Source: Mercenaria mercenaria
Taxonomy: Eukaryota > Mollusca > Bivalvia > Venerida > Veneridae
Direction: 5' to 3'
Length of the DNA stretch: 64,000 bases
Assembly (NCBI RefSeq): GCF_021730395.1
Contig: NC_069364.1
Coordinates: forward strand, 81,957,501-82,021,500
Part shown: piece after piece, positions 1 to 11,298 of the stretch
Layout: every line of letters begins with the position of its first letter
How positions within the stretch are numbered: position 1 is the first letter of the stretch
Position numbers and translations under genes: made by a program
Notes under the pieces: model-generated
What the model saw: only the letters and a program-made list of their open reading frames with translations
The model's database searches: none
What the model was told of the DNA's origin: nothing

Positions 1-125
1 CATCAATATGTATAATCAACATGTAAAGTTTTGTACCCTCACCCACCCACCCCAACAAAAAAAAGCCTTCATTTTCTGTTAATTTGATTTTGACTAATGA
101 AATTATTTGCTTCTTTGTAACATTC

Positions 126-377
126 TTAACTTTTTGCCAGATGTATTGTTTTGCCGTTCCTCACCACAGACCCTTTGGGCGGGGGATTCCAATTCATCAA
201 ATTTGCTTGTTGATTCCCGGTACTTCTCACTATTTTTCTAGCACCTTCATCAGAATATGATTTCTTATCTTCAAAATCAACTAGAATCATAGAATTTTGT
301 TTGAGTTGCTCCAGATTCAGGTTCATTGTCAACTTTCTGCTACAATGTATATCCAGTGTTGCATGTAATGTTTTCAT
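126..377 (-). CDS. unassigned 83-residue ORF in an intron, possible inserted gene fragment
   Basis: An open frame of 83 codons, antisense to the surrounding gene. The peptide has ordinary protein-like composition, for example 'SMILVDFEDKKSYSDEGARK' in the middle and 'NWNPPPKGSVVRNGK' near the end, with no family I recognise. The segment is bracketed by an exact 11-bp direct repeat, TTGTAACATTC, at 115-125 and 377-387. That is what a target-site duplication around an insertion would look like, so this may be a fragment of a spliced transcript inserted into the intron. No poly(A) tail is visible. It could equally be a chance ORF. Confidence 0.25.
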   Translation of the reverse strand: MKTLHATLDIHCSRKLTMNLNLEQLKQNSMILVDFEDKKSYSDEGARKIVRSTGNQQANLMNWNPPPKGSVVRNGKTIHLAKS

Positions 378-460
378 TGTAACATTCCTGCACCACCTTA
401 GACTTTAGTAAAGTGGTAGAACAGCAACAATATTTATATAGCTGTTATATCTTTGCTTAG

Positions 461-2511
461 GATCCAAGCCAAGAGCGATCTAAGGATACAGACATACCTT
501 TAATGTTGGACCCATGTGGAAAAGTTGGTGACTTACGGAGGACATTGGCCCAGCTGTCGGCACACGGGGCGCTAACTGGACAGACAAATGTTAGAGGGGA
601 GTACAATGACGCATGTCTAGTGGAGGAACAGGAAGAGAGTGAAGGTAAGTGTTACATGTTACAGTGTCTGAGTCACATCCTGTAACAACATAATCGGGTG
701 TTACAGTCAAACTTTTGTTAAGCAGCCAGTCAAGGGAAAAGGCCAACTTGGCATTTTAAAACAGATGACCACTTAACACAGGTAGGGAATTTTTCAGGAG
801 TGCAAATATTTTCTGTGAACAGTATAGTATGTAACTATAAAATTTGGCCAAAGTATAAATAATGTTGACTGATGTTACTAAATGGAGGATACTTCTGGTA
901 TTTTATGATTAGCAAAAACTAAAAAGTATGATTGTTTTCATAATCTTGACCCCACATCTATTGTTGAGTAGAAAATAGGTGTAGTGTGACTGTTAAATGG
1001 TGACAGAAGATGCATAAGGGAGTTGGGGCTGAGGTCAGAGTGACTGACAATGGCAGGTGACCACTTATGAAAGAAGTCCATTGGCACAAGTTGGACCTTA
1101 TATCAATTTTTTCAAGTGATTGCTATTTTGACAAATATCTTGAAACTTCAGAACAATCATTTAGAAGTTTTTCTAAAAGCTTGATATTAGATGTTCTATA
1201 AAAATAGGATAAAATGATAGTCATTGTGATCTTTATTTTAATTATCAATACCAGTTCAGAGATCCTTATGGGTATTGATTTGTATGTTTTTGATTTTTAT
1301 GCCCCCGAAGGTGGGCATATTAAAATTGCACTGTTCGTCCGTCCTTGCGTGCATCCGGTAAATTCTTGTACGGGCTGTAACTCTTCCATCCATAAAGGGA
1401 TTTTGAAATAACTTGGCATAAATGTTCAACATAATGAGATGAAGTGTCATGCGCAAGACCTAGACCCCTAGCTCCAAGGTCAAGGTCACACTTAGAGGTC
1501 AAAGGTTAACATGGTCTGTTTCGTGTCTGGTCCATAACTCTGCCATCCATGAAGGGATTTTGAAAGAACTTGGCAAAAATGTTCACCATAATGAGGGATT
1601 GTCATGCGCAAGACCCAGACCTCTAGCTCCAAGGTCAAGGTCACACTTAGAAGTCAAATGTTAACAGGGTATGTTTCGTGTCCGGTCCATAACTCTGCCA
1701 TTCATTAAGGGATTTTAAAATTACTTGGCATAAATGTTCACCATAATGAAATGATGTGTCATGAGCAAGACCCAGACCCCTAGCTCAAAGGTCAAAGTCA
1801 CACTTAGAGGTCAAAGGTTAACATGGTCTGTTTCTTGTCCGGTCCATAACTCTGCCATTGATGAAGGGATTTTGAAATTACTTGGCATAAATATTCCCTA
1901 AAATAAGATGAGGTGTCATGTGCAAGACCCAGACCCCTAGCTCCAAGGTCAAGGTCACACTTAGAAGTCAAAGGTGTTTCTTGTCTGGTCCATATCTCTG
2001 CCATTTATCAAGGGATTTGAGAATAATTTGACACAAATGTTAACCATATTGAGAAGATGTGTCACACGTATGACCAAGGCCTCTTAGGTCAAGGTTACAA
2101 AATGATATGTGATTTTTTGCGAATACAACTGTGGCATTCTTGGGCCTACTTCGGGGGCATTTGTCACCAATAGTGACAGCTCTTGTTAAAAAAATCTTTC
2201 TTACCAAAGTTGTTTTATTCCATTTTTGAGAAAAGTTGTCATTATTTGCAGAGAAATAATAAATACATCAGAGATTGCCTGTTTTAGTATGTGTATGGAC
2301 ATTTTGTATTGCAATATTGATTTTAAATATTTGATTATTTTTAGGCCCCTACTCAGCAACCGAGGAGGAAGTTGATTTGCTGAATGCGGAGTCGAGATTG
2401 ACTTATGATAACCACTTGGCTAGATCTAACAACTCCCTGCACTCTGACCAGGGAATACACTTCACTGTGAAGGAACATCCTAGGATTCATTTCAATATAC
2501 CACCAAAATAA
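461..2511 (+). CDS. C-terminal two exons of an unrecognised gene (partial)
   Basis: Exon 461-644 follows a 'tttgcttag' acceptor and ends at 'GAAG|gtaagt' in phase 1. Exon 2345-2511 follows 'atttttag', continues in phase, and ends in TAA at 2509-2511. Together they give the last 116 residues of a protein whose earlier exons lie left of the window. The peptide is hydrophilic and acidic. It includes 'LDPCGKVGDLRRTLAQLSAH', the acidic run 'VEEQEESEG' across the junction, and the C-terminus 'KEHPRIHFNIPPK'. No transmembrane segment, zinc motif or known domain is visible, so no function is proposed. The last seven codons are built from the first unit of the minisatellite that follows, so the C-terminus may be recently altered. 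The 1.7-kb intron between the exons carries a Helentron-like element at 1296-2187. Confidence 0.7.
1296..2187 (+). mobile_element. Helentron-like non-autonomous element (HINE/Pearl type) with tandem core
   Basis: The left end reads TATGCCCCCGAAGGTGGG and the right end CTTCGGGGGCAT, giving subterminal inverted repeats. The right end then has the hairpin GTCAC-CAATA-GTGAC followed by AGCTCTTGTT. Between them lie about five tandem ~155-bp units marked by 'ataactctgccat', near 1379, 1533, 1689, 1847 and 1992. Subterminal inverted repeats, an internal minisatellite, a 3' stem-loop and no coding capacity are the features described for HINE elements mobilised by Helentrons. It sits in an intron of the gene at the left edge. 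Short ORFs inside are by-products of the repeat. Confidence 0.6.
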
Positions 2512-3160
2512 AGGTGTTTGATTAAATATACCACCAAAATACAGGTGTTTATTTCAAGGTACCACCAAAATACAGATGTCTGTTTCAATGTAAGGCCGTA
2601 GGCTGTTATTTTCAATAACTCGGGTTATTTTACGATAAATCACACTTTGGAACTTGTTATTTCGATTCTAACACGACATACTAGTATCAGCAGTGTTAGA
2701 AAAAATGGTAACTACTTTTTACAACATGAACTACACTTCGTGCTACACACATGGATCATACTATACATAAAGGATGACGTCACTACTTTGCATGCGCATG
2801 GGTTATAGGTTATTTGCTGGTCGTGTTAGAATTATCAATATACCACCAAAATAAAGATGTTTGGTTTAATATACAACCAAAATGTTTTCAATGTTGAACA
2901 TAAGTAAAGGGATATTTATTGATATACCACCAAGTTAATAATAGACCTGGTGTCTATGTCAGCCTACAATATATCACTGAAATAAAGGTGTCTTTGTTAG
3001 TGTACCACTAAAGTAAAGGTGTCTTTGTTAGTGTACCACTGAAGTAAAGGTGTCTTTGTTAGTGTACCACTGAAATAAAGGTGTCTTTGTCAATATACCA
3101 TTTTAGGTATCTGTTTCAGTATACCACCAAAACAAAGGTGTTTCAATGTACCACCTGAAA
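2490..3160. repeat. minisatellite, ~33-bp unit, starting inside the coding end
   Basis: Degenerate tandem units on the theme 'ataccaccaaaataaaggtgt' run from the last codons of the upstream gene through about 3160. An unrelated-looking stretch at about 2590-2840 breaks the array. The best-ordered part is 2960-3110, with 'gtaccactgaagtaaaggtg' type units. Each unit contains an AATAAA or AGTAAA word, so several potential poly(A) signals lie downstream of the stop. Confidence 0.6.
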
Positions 3161-4574
3161 AGTATAAAATGACAAGTTTTTCACTTTATGGATAAGTCTG
3201 CAAAATTTGACCTGCCTGGACTCAAGTTTCACCTGACTATGGCAAAAGAGTAAATTAAACCCTGAACTGAGAACCAGAAAATGTACAGCAGGCATAATCA
3301 TTAATTAGTAGACATTATGGATTTCATAGTTTCCATGTGAAGACCTAGTTATAAATATCATTTGAGATGTAAAATGCTTTTATTGTACCCTGTACTTGGC
3401 TTAATGAACATTGTATTGCTCTTCATTATTTAGTTTTAGTGTTTCTGATATCAAACTTTGTAACTATGTTCAAAGACTGATTATATTTTGATGACAAAGG
3501 TGGTTAATCAGACTTTGGCCAACTAATAGATTTGTTCAAAACTTAACCAACTGATCATTTACATTTATTTATGTTCATTGAGTCCTTAATACCCGTCAGA
3601 TTTTCACTGGAAGTATTTTTAAAATTTGATTTTCCTATCCTGGTTGCCCAACTAAGATAGTGTTATTTTAGCATAAGTATAAATTAAATGAATCTATTTT
3701 GACTAACAAGTATTACGAATATAAACACTACAGTATCAAAGTTGGCCAAGACCTGCATTGACAGGTACATATTTTGCCAAAATTTAAAAGGAATGCAAGT
3801 TATTAAATTATTATTACCTCCCATTGTCTATTTTGGTTGTGCAACCAAGATACATGTAGGTTGAAAATAGATGAATTTCGAAGCTACACACAGTTTTAAA
3901 ACTTGCCTTTTGTTGTAGGTTGTTGAAATATCCCAATATTTATCAAATGCAAATGTGAAACTAGAAATTATATTAATAACAGTCCACTTTATAAATACTG
4001 TTATATTAAAGAGTGGTAATTTCATAAAAAGTAATAAAATACACATTTCCAATACTATAGGGATCTAACTCTGTGTAATGAGTCTTTTTGTTCCATAAAA
4101 AATCTCTAACAGAATATTAGTATATGAAAACTGTCAAATGTTGCTTAAATGTGATTGACCACCTTTAAACTGGGCGCTGGTTGTTTTTATCGTTGTTGTT
4201 GTTGTTGGACACTTTGTTATACTTTGATATTGAAAGAACTAGAAAACAGAAAATGAAACTAAAATGAATGTTTGAGTACATGTAATGCGAAGTTTCATAA
4301 TCTTTTGAAATTTGTTTTGTTTATTGCTTTTTTTATGTTTTAGTATTCATGTATGAAGCAGTATATACTTACTGAATGGCTGGCCTGTCAATAGTCAGAG
4401 CTGTTGCACAAGGTCCAAAGGGCTAGTGTTTTATTATATAGAGGATATTACATTAGTGTCTTTTCATATTGAATTTTACGCTTTTACTATATAAACAAGT
4501 CAGTTTGACCAACGTCTCCTATACTATAAATGACGTTGACGTCAAGACTTTATTACACTAGTGTATTATCATTT
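3161..4574. other. AT-rich 3' flank, no gene seen
   Basis: No open frame longer than about 75 codons and no splice-bounded exon that I could support. It may be 3' UTR of the gene ending at 2511 or intergenic DNA. Confidence 0.4.
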
Positions 4575-6639
4575 TTAGCTCGACTATTAGAAGAATAAGT
4601 AAAGCTATCCTACTCACCACGGCGTCAGCATAACACCTTGGTTAAGTTTTTCGTACCAGTCCATATTTTGACAAAGTCTTTTGAGATAAAGCTTTGAAAC
4701 TTTCAACACTTGTTTACCATCACCATGACCAGTTATAGGCAAGAGCACATAACTTCATCAAGGATTTTGGCTGAATTACGGCCCCTTTTGACTTAGAAAT
4801 CATGGTTAAGTTTTTCGTACAAGTTCATATTTTGACAAAGTCTTTTGAGATAAAGCTTTGAAACTTTCAACACTTGTTTACCATCACCATGCCCAGTTAA
4901 AGGCAAGAGAACATAACTCCAAGGATTTTGGCTGAATTATGGCCCTTTTTGACTTAGAAATCTTGGTTAAGTTTTTCGTACCAGTTCATATTTTGACAAA
5001 GTCTTTTGAGATAAAGCTTCGAAACTTTTAACACCTGTTAACCATCACCATGTCCAGTTATAGGCAAGAGTACATAACTCCATCAAGGATTTTGGCTGAA
5101 TTATGGCCCCTTTTGACTAAGAAATCTGGGTTAAGTTTTTTGTACCAGTTAATATTTTGTGTAAAGTGTTTGACATATGGCTTTGAAACTTTTATCACTT
5201 GTTCAGTTTAATAGACTCTATCTGTAGAGTACATAATTGTGTCGTCTATTTTGGCAGAATTATGGCCCTTTTTGGACTTGGAAATTTGTTCTGTTTTCAT
5301 ACAAGTCCACGTTTCATCAAAACTATTTGACGTATTGCTTTTAAACTTTGAACACTTGTTTATCATCATGATTTCAATTTGTAGGCAAGAGTACATAACT
5401 CTGACAACTATTTTGGCTGAATTATGGCCCTTTTTGAACTTCGAAATTGGTTCACACATTGCCATTTAGTGCAAGACTTATCGAAATCCACAAATACAGG
5501 AACATTGTTTGTCTTATCTTTTTTAGCTCATCTGATTTTTTGAAAAAAAATGATGAGTTATTGTCATCACTTGAGCGGTTGTCGGCGTCGGCGTCTGCGT
5601 CGGCGTTGCCTGGTTAAGTTTTATGTTTAGGTCAGCTTTTCTCCTAAACTATCAAAGCTATTGCTTTGAAACTTGGAATACTTGTTCACCATCATAAGCT
5701 GACCCTGTATAGCAAGAAACATAACTCCATCTTGCTTTTTGCAAGATTTATGGCCCCTTTTGTACTTAGAAAATATCAGATTTCTTGGTTAAGTTTTATG
5801 TTTAGGTCAACTTTTCTCCTAAACTATCAAAGCTATTGCTTTGAAACTTGGAATACTTGTTCACCATCATAAGCAGACCCTGTATATCAAGAAACATAAC
5901 TCCATCTTGCTTTTTGCAAGATTTATTGCCCCTTTTGGACTTAGAAAATCAGTTTTCTTGGTTAAGTTTTATGTTTAGGTCAGCTTTTATCCTAAACTAT
6001 CAAAGCTATTGCTTTAAAACTTGCAACACTTGTTCACCATCATAAGTTGACCCTGTATAGCAAGAAACATAACTCCGTCCTGCTTTTGCAAGATTTATGG
6101 CCCTTTTGGACTTAGAAAATATCAGATTTCTTGGTTTAAGTTTTATGTTTAGGTCAACTTTTTCTCTTAAACTATCAAAGCTATTGCTTTGAAACTTGCA
6201 ACACTTGTTCACCATCATAAGCTGACCCTGTACAGCAAGCAACATAACTCCATCCTGCTTTTTGCAATAATTATTGCCCCTTTTGGACTTAGAAAATCAT
6301 TTTCTTGGTTGAGTATTATGTTTAAGTCAACTTTTCTCATAAACTGTCAAAGCTATTGCTTTAAAACTTGCAACAGTTTTTCACCATCATAAGTGGACAC
6401 TGTACATCAAGAAACATAACTCTATCCTGCTTTTTGCAAGAATGATGGCCCTTTTTAGACTTAGAAAATCATGGGTAGGACAATATTTCTATTAAACAAA
6501 AAAATCAGATGAGCGTCAGCACCCGCAAGGCGGTGCTCTTGTTTTTTCTTTTGTCTGAATATCTGTGGTAATATTTTAACCACATTCTTCAATGAATTCT
6601 TCGAATAGTCGAGCGCGCTGTCATCCGACAGCTCTTGTT
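4575..6639 (+). mobile_element. Helentron-like element with GCTCGACTATT ends, host of a nested element
   Basis: The left end TTTAGCTCGACTATT is matched at the right by GAATAGTCGAGC, then the hairpin GCTGTC-ATCC-GACAGC and TCTTGTT. The interior before the insertion holds about five ~165-175-bp units containing 'acaaagtcttttgagataaag' or divergent forms, plus 'ggcaagagtacataactcc'. The element is split by a second one at 5523-6542. A minus-strand relative lies at 46184-47311. Confidence 0.6.
5523..6542 (+). mobile_element. nested Helentron-like element with GCTCATCTGATTTTTT ends
   Basis: The left end AGCTCATCTGATTTTTT pairs with AAAAATCAGATGAGC near 6500. Next comes the hairpin GCACC...GGTGC and CTCTTG at about 6542. 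A GC-rich 'gtcggcgtcggcgtctgcgtcggcg' type leader near 5580 is followed by about five ~175-bp units marked by 'aaactatcaaagctattgctt'. It lies wholly within the element at 4575-6639, in a T-rich site, and so inserted later. The ORFs seen here (for example 5666-5872 and 6189-6392) come from the repeat unit. Confidence 0.6.
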
Positions 6640-7780
6640 AAGCAATGGCTTTATTACACTCCTGCGTCAGACATGATAAATGACATCAAAAATAAATTTT
6701 CATGTTATTTTCTTTCATATGTTTTGACTTGAGCCCTGCAAAATTTAATGTTGAACTATTGACCAGTCAAGAGCACAAACTAGGGACTGGCATTTTACAT
6801 AAGGAGTCCTGTAATAATTTTTGATATAATTATTGCAATATCTTTTGAACACATGCTTTTTTCTATCTCTTGTTTGTTAAAGAAGGGTTGTAAATAAAAT
6901 ATGCTGTATATTGAACCATAGGCTTACCATTTCTACAAGGGTACCAGTTATTGAACCATGTACTTGCCACTTCTATAGGACCATTCAGACTCTATAGTAT
7001 TGTAGGTTGTAGAGTTTTACCATTGTTTATTCCATAATTGTTGTGCAATACTTAGAAATTGTAACTTACGTGCTTCTGTTTATTTATTCTATATGCCATA
7101 GAGGGTTGTAGCACCACAGTTGGTTTTGTTGATGTGCAATATTGTTTATGTAAATTATGTGTACTTGCTTATAAACTTGAAACTTGTATTGGCTTATCTC
7201 AAAGTTCTGGGTATGTAGAAAACATTTTCAAGTTCCAGCACAGAAACACATGCACAAAGTACAATTTTAAGTCAAATTTTGGTTAACTCAAAGTGAAACG
7301 CTTGGTCGCTTGGAATTCTAGATAACTGTATTTACCTCAAGTCATTAAAATGTTTTTATAACACTGAAAACTGATGGCATATCAGTGAGAAATAACTTAA
7401 AATTAGGTGCCTTTATAATGAAATGAATATTGTTTACTGGCTGGTTTGATTTGTTATTAACATCCTTGACTGAAGGGGAAAAAAAGAATGACAGTACGAA
7501 AACGTGCAAGAGCATAAGGGTATTTTTGCTCCCTAGTATTTCAAACGTCACAATTGTTCCACTGTGATATTTTTGGCCCATTAGTTTTATGTGAAAGTTG
7601 TATGATCTAGTCAATATATTCAGTATTTGACCAATACTGCAGTTTTGTACATTTTACATATTGTTGTTGTTGTCTGATTTTTCAGTTTTCTTTCTTTTTA
7701 TGAGAACTGTTGTAAGCTTTAAAAGTATAAAGAGATACTTATTATTGTTTTTTTTCTTGTTGCTGTTTTTCACATTGTGA
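6640..7780. other. AT-rich intergenic or 3' UTR stretch
   Basis: No supported exon. The longest open frame (minus, 7345-7614, 89 codons) lacks splice context or recognisable motifs and is treated as chance. An AATAAA on the plus strand closes the stretch at 7781. Confidence 0.35.
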
Positions 7781-7786
7781 AATAAA
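7781..7786 (+). terminator. candidate poly(A) signal AATAAA (plus strand)
   Basis: AATAAA preceded by T-rich sequence and followed by GT/T-rich DNA. It could end the transcript of the left-edge gene, which would need a ~5.2-kb 3' UTR full of elements. It lies about 30 bp from the opposite-strand signal at 7813. Confidence 0.3.
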
Positions 7787-7812
7787 GGTGATTTAACCTA
7801 GTATATACTGTT

Positions 7813-7818
7813 TTTATT
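7813..7818 (-). terminator. candidate poly(A) signal AATAAA (minus strand)
   Basis: TTTATT on the plus strand, which reads AATAAA on the minus strand, about 95 nt beyond the stop of the orphan exon at 7914-8023. Confidence 0.35.
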
Positions 7819-7913
7819 TATCTGAATTCATTCTCAGATGAAAGCTTGCCAAAGAAAGTTTTAACAATCTTTAAAAAAATAATCTAAGACCAGTTTCTTT
7901 ATAAAAAAGGTAA

Positions 7914-8023
7914 TCAGACTAATTTCGTGGCTTCTGTAATAGTACGAGCTGCTTCCAACTGATCTGCTCCAACTCCCTCTTCCTCTGTTTGTGTTAAATT
8001 GTTCCATAAGATGTCTGCATACC
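7914..8023 (-). CDS. orphan terminal coding exon, gene not recognised
   Basis: On the minus strand an acceptor-like 'ccagtcttaag' is followed by 36 codons and TGA. The peptide starts (G)YADILWNNLTQTEEEG and ends EAARTITEATKLV, an amphipathic-helix-like composition typical of real protein. An AATAAA lies ~95 nt downstream. No matching upstream exon is visible before the unrelated gene ending at 11299, and a 2.8-kb element occupies most of the gap. It may be the last exon of a gene whose intron was invaded, or a remnant. The acceptor tract is weak, so confidence is moderate at best. Confidence 0.35.
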
Positions 8024-8128
8024 CTTAAGACTGGCTGGATAAAAAAAGCAATACAATGTTTAAAGGGACTTTCTGCCTAGAGTAAATTTAGTAAGTTTAA
8101 GCAATTTAACTTAGGGATCAAGGATTAT

Positions 8129-10891
8129 TAGCTCACCTGTCACAAAGTGACAAGGTGAGCTTTTGTGATCGTGCAGCGTCCGTCGTCCGTCCGTACGTCC
8201 GTCCCTGCTTGTGTCCGTGCGTAAACTTTTGCTTGTGACCACTCTAGAGGTCACATTTTTCATGGGGTCTTTATGAAAATTGGCCAGAATGTTCACCTTG
8301 ATAATATCTAGGTCAAGTTCGAAACTGGGTCACGTGCGATCAAAAACTAGGTCAGTAGGTCTAAAAATAGAAAAACCTTGTGACCTCTCTAGAGGCAATA
8401 TATTTCACAAGATCTTCATGAAAATTGGTCAGAATGTTCACCTTGATGATATCTAGGTCAAGTTGGAAACTGGGTTACGTGCCGCCAAAAACTAGGTCAG
8501 TAGGTCAAATAATAGAAAAACCTTGTGACCACTCTAGAGGTCACATTTTTCATGGGGTCTTTATGAAAATTGGTCAGAATGTTCATCTTGATGATATCTA
8601 GGTCAAGTTCGAAACTGGGTCACGTGCGGTCAAAAACTAGGTCAGTAGGTCTTAAAATAGAAAAACCTTGTGACCTCTCTAGAGGCCATATATTTCACAA
8701 GATCTTCATGAAAATTGGTCAGAATATTCACCTTGATGATATCTAGGTCAAGTTTTAAACTGGGTTATGTGCCGTCAAAAACTAGGCCAGTAGGTCAAAA
8801 ATAGAAAAACCTTATGACCACTTTAGAGGTCACATTTTTCATGGGGTCTTTATGAAAATTGGTCAGAATGTTCACCTTGATGATATCTAGGTCAAGTTCG
8901 AAACTGGGTCACATGCGGTCAAAAACTAGGCCAGTAGGTCTAAAAATAGAAAAACCTTGTGACCTCTCTAGAGGCCATATATTTCACAAGATCTTCATGA
9001 AAATTGGTCAGAATGTTCACCTTGATGATATCTAAGTCAAGTTCGAAACTGAGTCACGTGATATCAAAAACTAGGTCAGTAGGTCAAATAATAGAAAAAC
9101 CTTGTGACCTCTAAAGGCCATATTTTTCATGGGATCTGTATGAAAGTTGGTCTGAATGTTCATCTTGATGATATCTAGGTCAGGTTTGAAACTGGGTCAC
9201 GTGCGGTCAAAAACTAGGTCAGTAGGTCTAAAAATAGAAAAACCTTGTGACCTCTTTAGAAGCCATACTTTTGAATGGATCTTCATAAAATTTGGTCAGA
9301 ATGTTCATCATGATGATATCTAGGTCAAGTTCGAAACTGGGTCACGTGCCCTCAAAAAGTAGGTCAGTAGGTCAAATAATGAAAAAAACCTTGTGACCTC
9401 TCTAGAGACCATATTTTTCATGGGATGTGTATGAAAGTTGGTCTGACTGTTCATCTTGATGATATATAGGTCAGGTTTGAAACTGGGTCAACTGCGGTCA
9501 AAAACTAGGTCAGTAGATCTAAAACTAGAAAAACCTTTTGACCTCTCTAGAGGCTATATTTTTCAATAGATCTTCATGAAAATTAGTCTGAATGTTCACC
9601 TTGATGGTATCTAGGTCAATTTCGAAACTGGGTCACATGCGGTCAAAAACTAGGCCAGTAGGTATAAAAATAGAAAAACCTTGTGACCTCTCTAGAGGCC
9701 ATATTTTTCATGAGATCTTCATGAAAATTAGTGAGAATGTTCACCTTGATGATATCTAGGTCAAGTTCAAAACTGGGTCACGTACCTTTGAAAACTAGGT
9801 CAGATAATAGAAAAACCTTGTGACCTCTCTAGAGGCCATATATTTCACAAGATCTTCATGAAAATTGGTCAGAATGTTCACCTTGATGATATCTAAGTCA
9901 AGTTCGAAACTGAGTCACGTGATATCAAAAACTAGGTCAGTAGGTCAAATAATAGAAAAACCTTGTGACCTCTAAAGGCCATATTTTTCATGGGATCTGT
10001 ATGAAAGTTGGTCTGAATGTTCATCTTGATGATATCTAGGTCAGATTTGAAACTGGATCACGTGCGGTCAAAAACTAGGTCAGTAGGTCTAAAAATAGAA
10101 AAACCTTGTGACCTCTTTAGAAGCCATACTTTTGAATGGATCTTCATAAAATTTGGTCAGAATGTTCATCATGATGATATCTAGGTCAAGTTCGAAACTG
10201 GGTCACGTGCCCTCAAAAAGTAGGTCAGTAGGTCAAATAATGAAAAAACCTTGTGACCTCGCTAGAGGCCATATTTTTCATGGGATGTGTATGAAAGTTG
10301 GTCTGACTGTTCATCTTGATGATATATAGGTCAGGTTTGAAACTGGGTCAACTGCGGTCAAAAACTAGGTCAGTAGATCTAAAACTAGAAAAACCTTTTG
10401 ACCTCTCTAGAGGCTATATTTTTCAATAGATCTTCATGAAAATTAGTCTGAATGTTCACCTTGATGGTATCTAGGTCAATTTCGAAACTGGGTCACATGC
10501 GGTCAAAAACTAGGCCAGTAGGTATAAAAATAGAAAAACCTTGTGACCTTTCTAGAGGCCATATTTTTCATGAGATCTTCATGAAAATTAGTGAGAATGT
10601 TCACCTTGATGATATCTAGGTCAAGTTCAAAACTGGGTCACGTACCTTTGAAAACTAGGTCAAATAATAGAAAAACCTTGTGACCTCTCTAGAGGCCATA
10701 TTTTTCAATGGATCTTCATGAAAATTGGTCAGAATTTTTATCTTGATGATATCTAGATCAGATTCAAAACTGGGTCACATGAGCTCAAAAACTAGGTCAC
10801 TATGTCAAATAATAGAAAAAACGACGTCATACTCAAAACTGGGTCATGTGGGAACAGGTGAGCGATTCAGGACCATCATGGTCCTCTTGTA
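8129..10891 (+). mobile_element. large Helentron-like element, ~18 tandem units of ~145 bp
   Basis: The left end forms a hairpin, GCTCACCTGTCAC facing GTGACAAGGTGAGC, followed by 'gtccgtcgtccgtccg'. The right end has CAGGTGAGC, the inverse of the left end, then the hairpin GGACCAT-C-ATGGTCC and TCTTGT. The core is a tandem array marked by 'gatatctaggtcaagtt' about every 143-146 bp. A higher-order repeat is present: the block with 'gatatctaagtcaagttcg' near 9027 recurs near 9888, an offset of 861 bp or six units, including the same private variants. No coding capacity. Confidence 0.65.
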
Positions 10892-11032
10892 TTTTTTGTT
10901 GTCTTACGAAGATTTCTCCCGTCTTACGTGGATCAGTTTGCATATAATGGCGCATACTTCTGACTTACTACGCCTTGTAAGGGATGTTATGTAGAAAAGA
11001 ACACAAAACGTCTGCTTGAATGATACGGAATA

Positions 11033-11038
11033 TTTATT
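11033..11038 (-). terminator. poly(A) signal of the repeated-exon gene
   Basis: AATAAA on the minus strand (TTTATT on plus), about 260 nt after the stop codon at 11299-11301. It gives a short, plausible 3' UTR. Confidence 0.5.
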
Positions 11039-11298
11039 GTCAAACGAAAACCACAAGAAATAGATTCGGTATAGGATTTAAACAGTTACAGTATGTGCAA
11101 GTCAACTGACACAATATGCAAAAGAAACGTCATTTAAGTCAAGTAAGATTAAGTTTTGAATTTGCTCGTGAGTATACAAGATAATTGTGATTCAATGTAA
11201 AACAAGCGTAGAGCAATTCTGAATAATTATGTCATAGTGAAAGGTTTATTGCATCGGAGAAATCTAGGTAAATTCTATTCAGTTTCTTCAGTTTGTGC

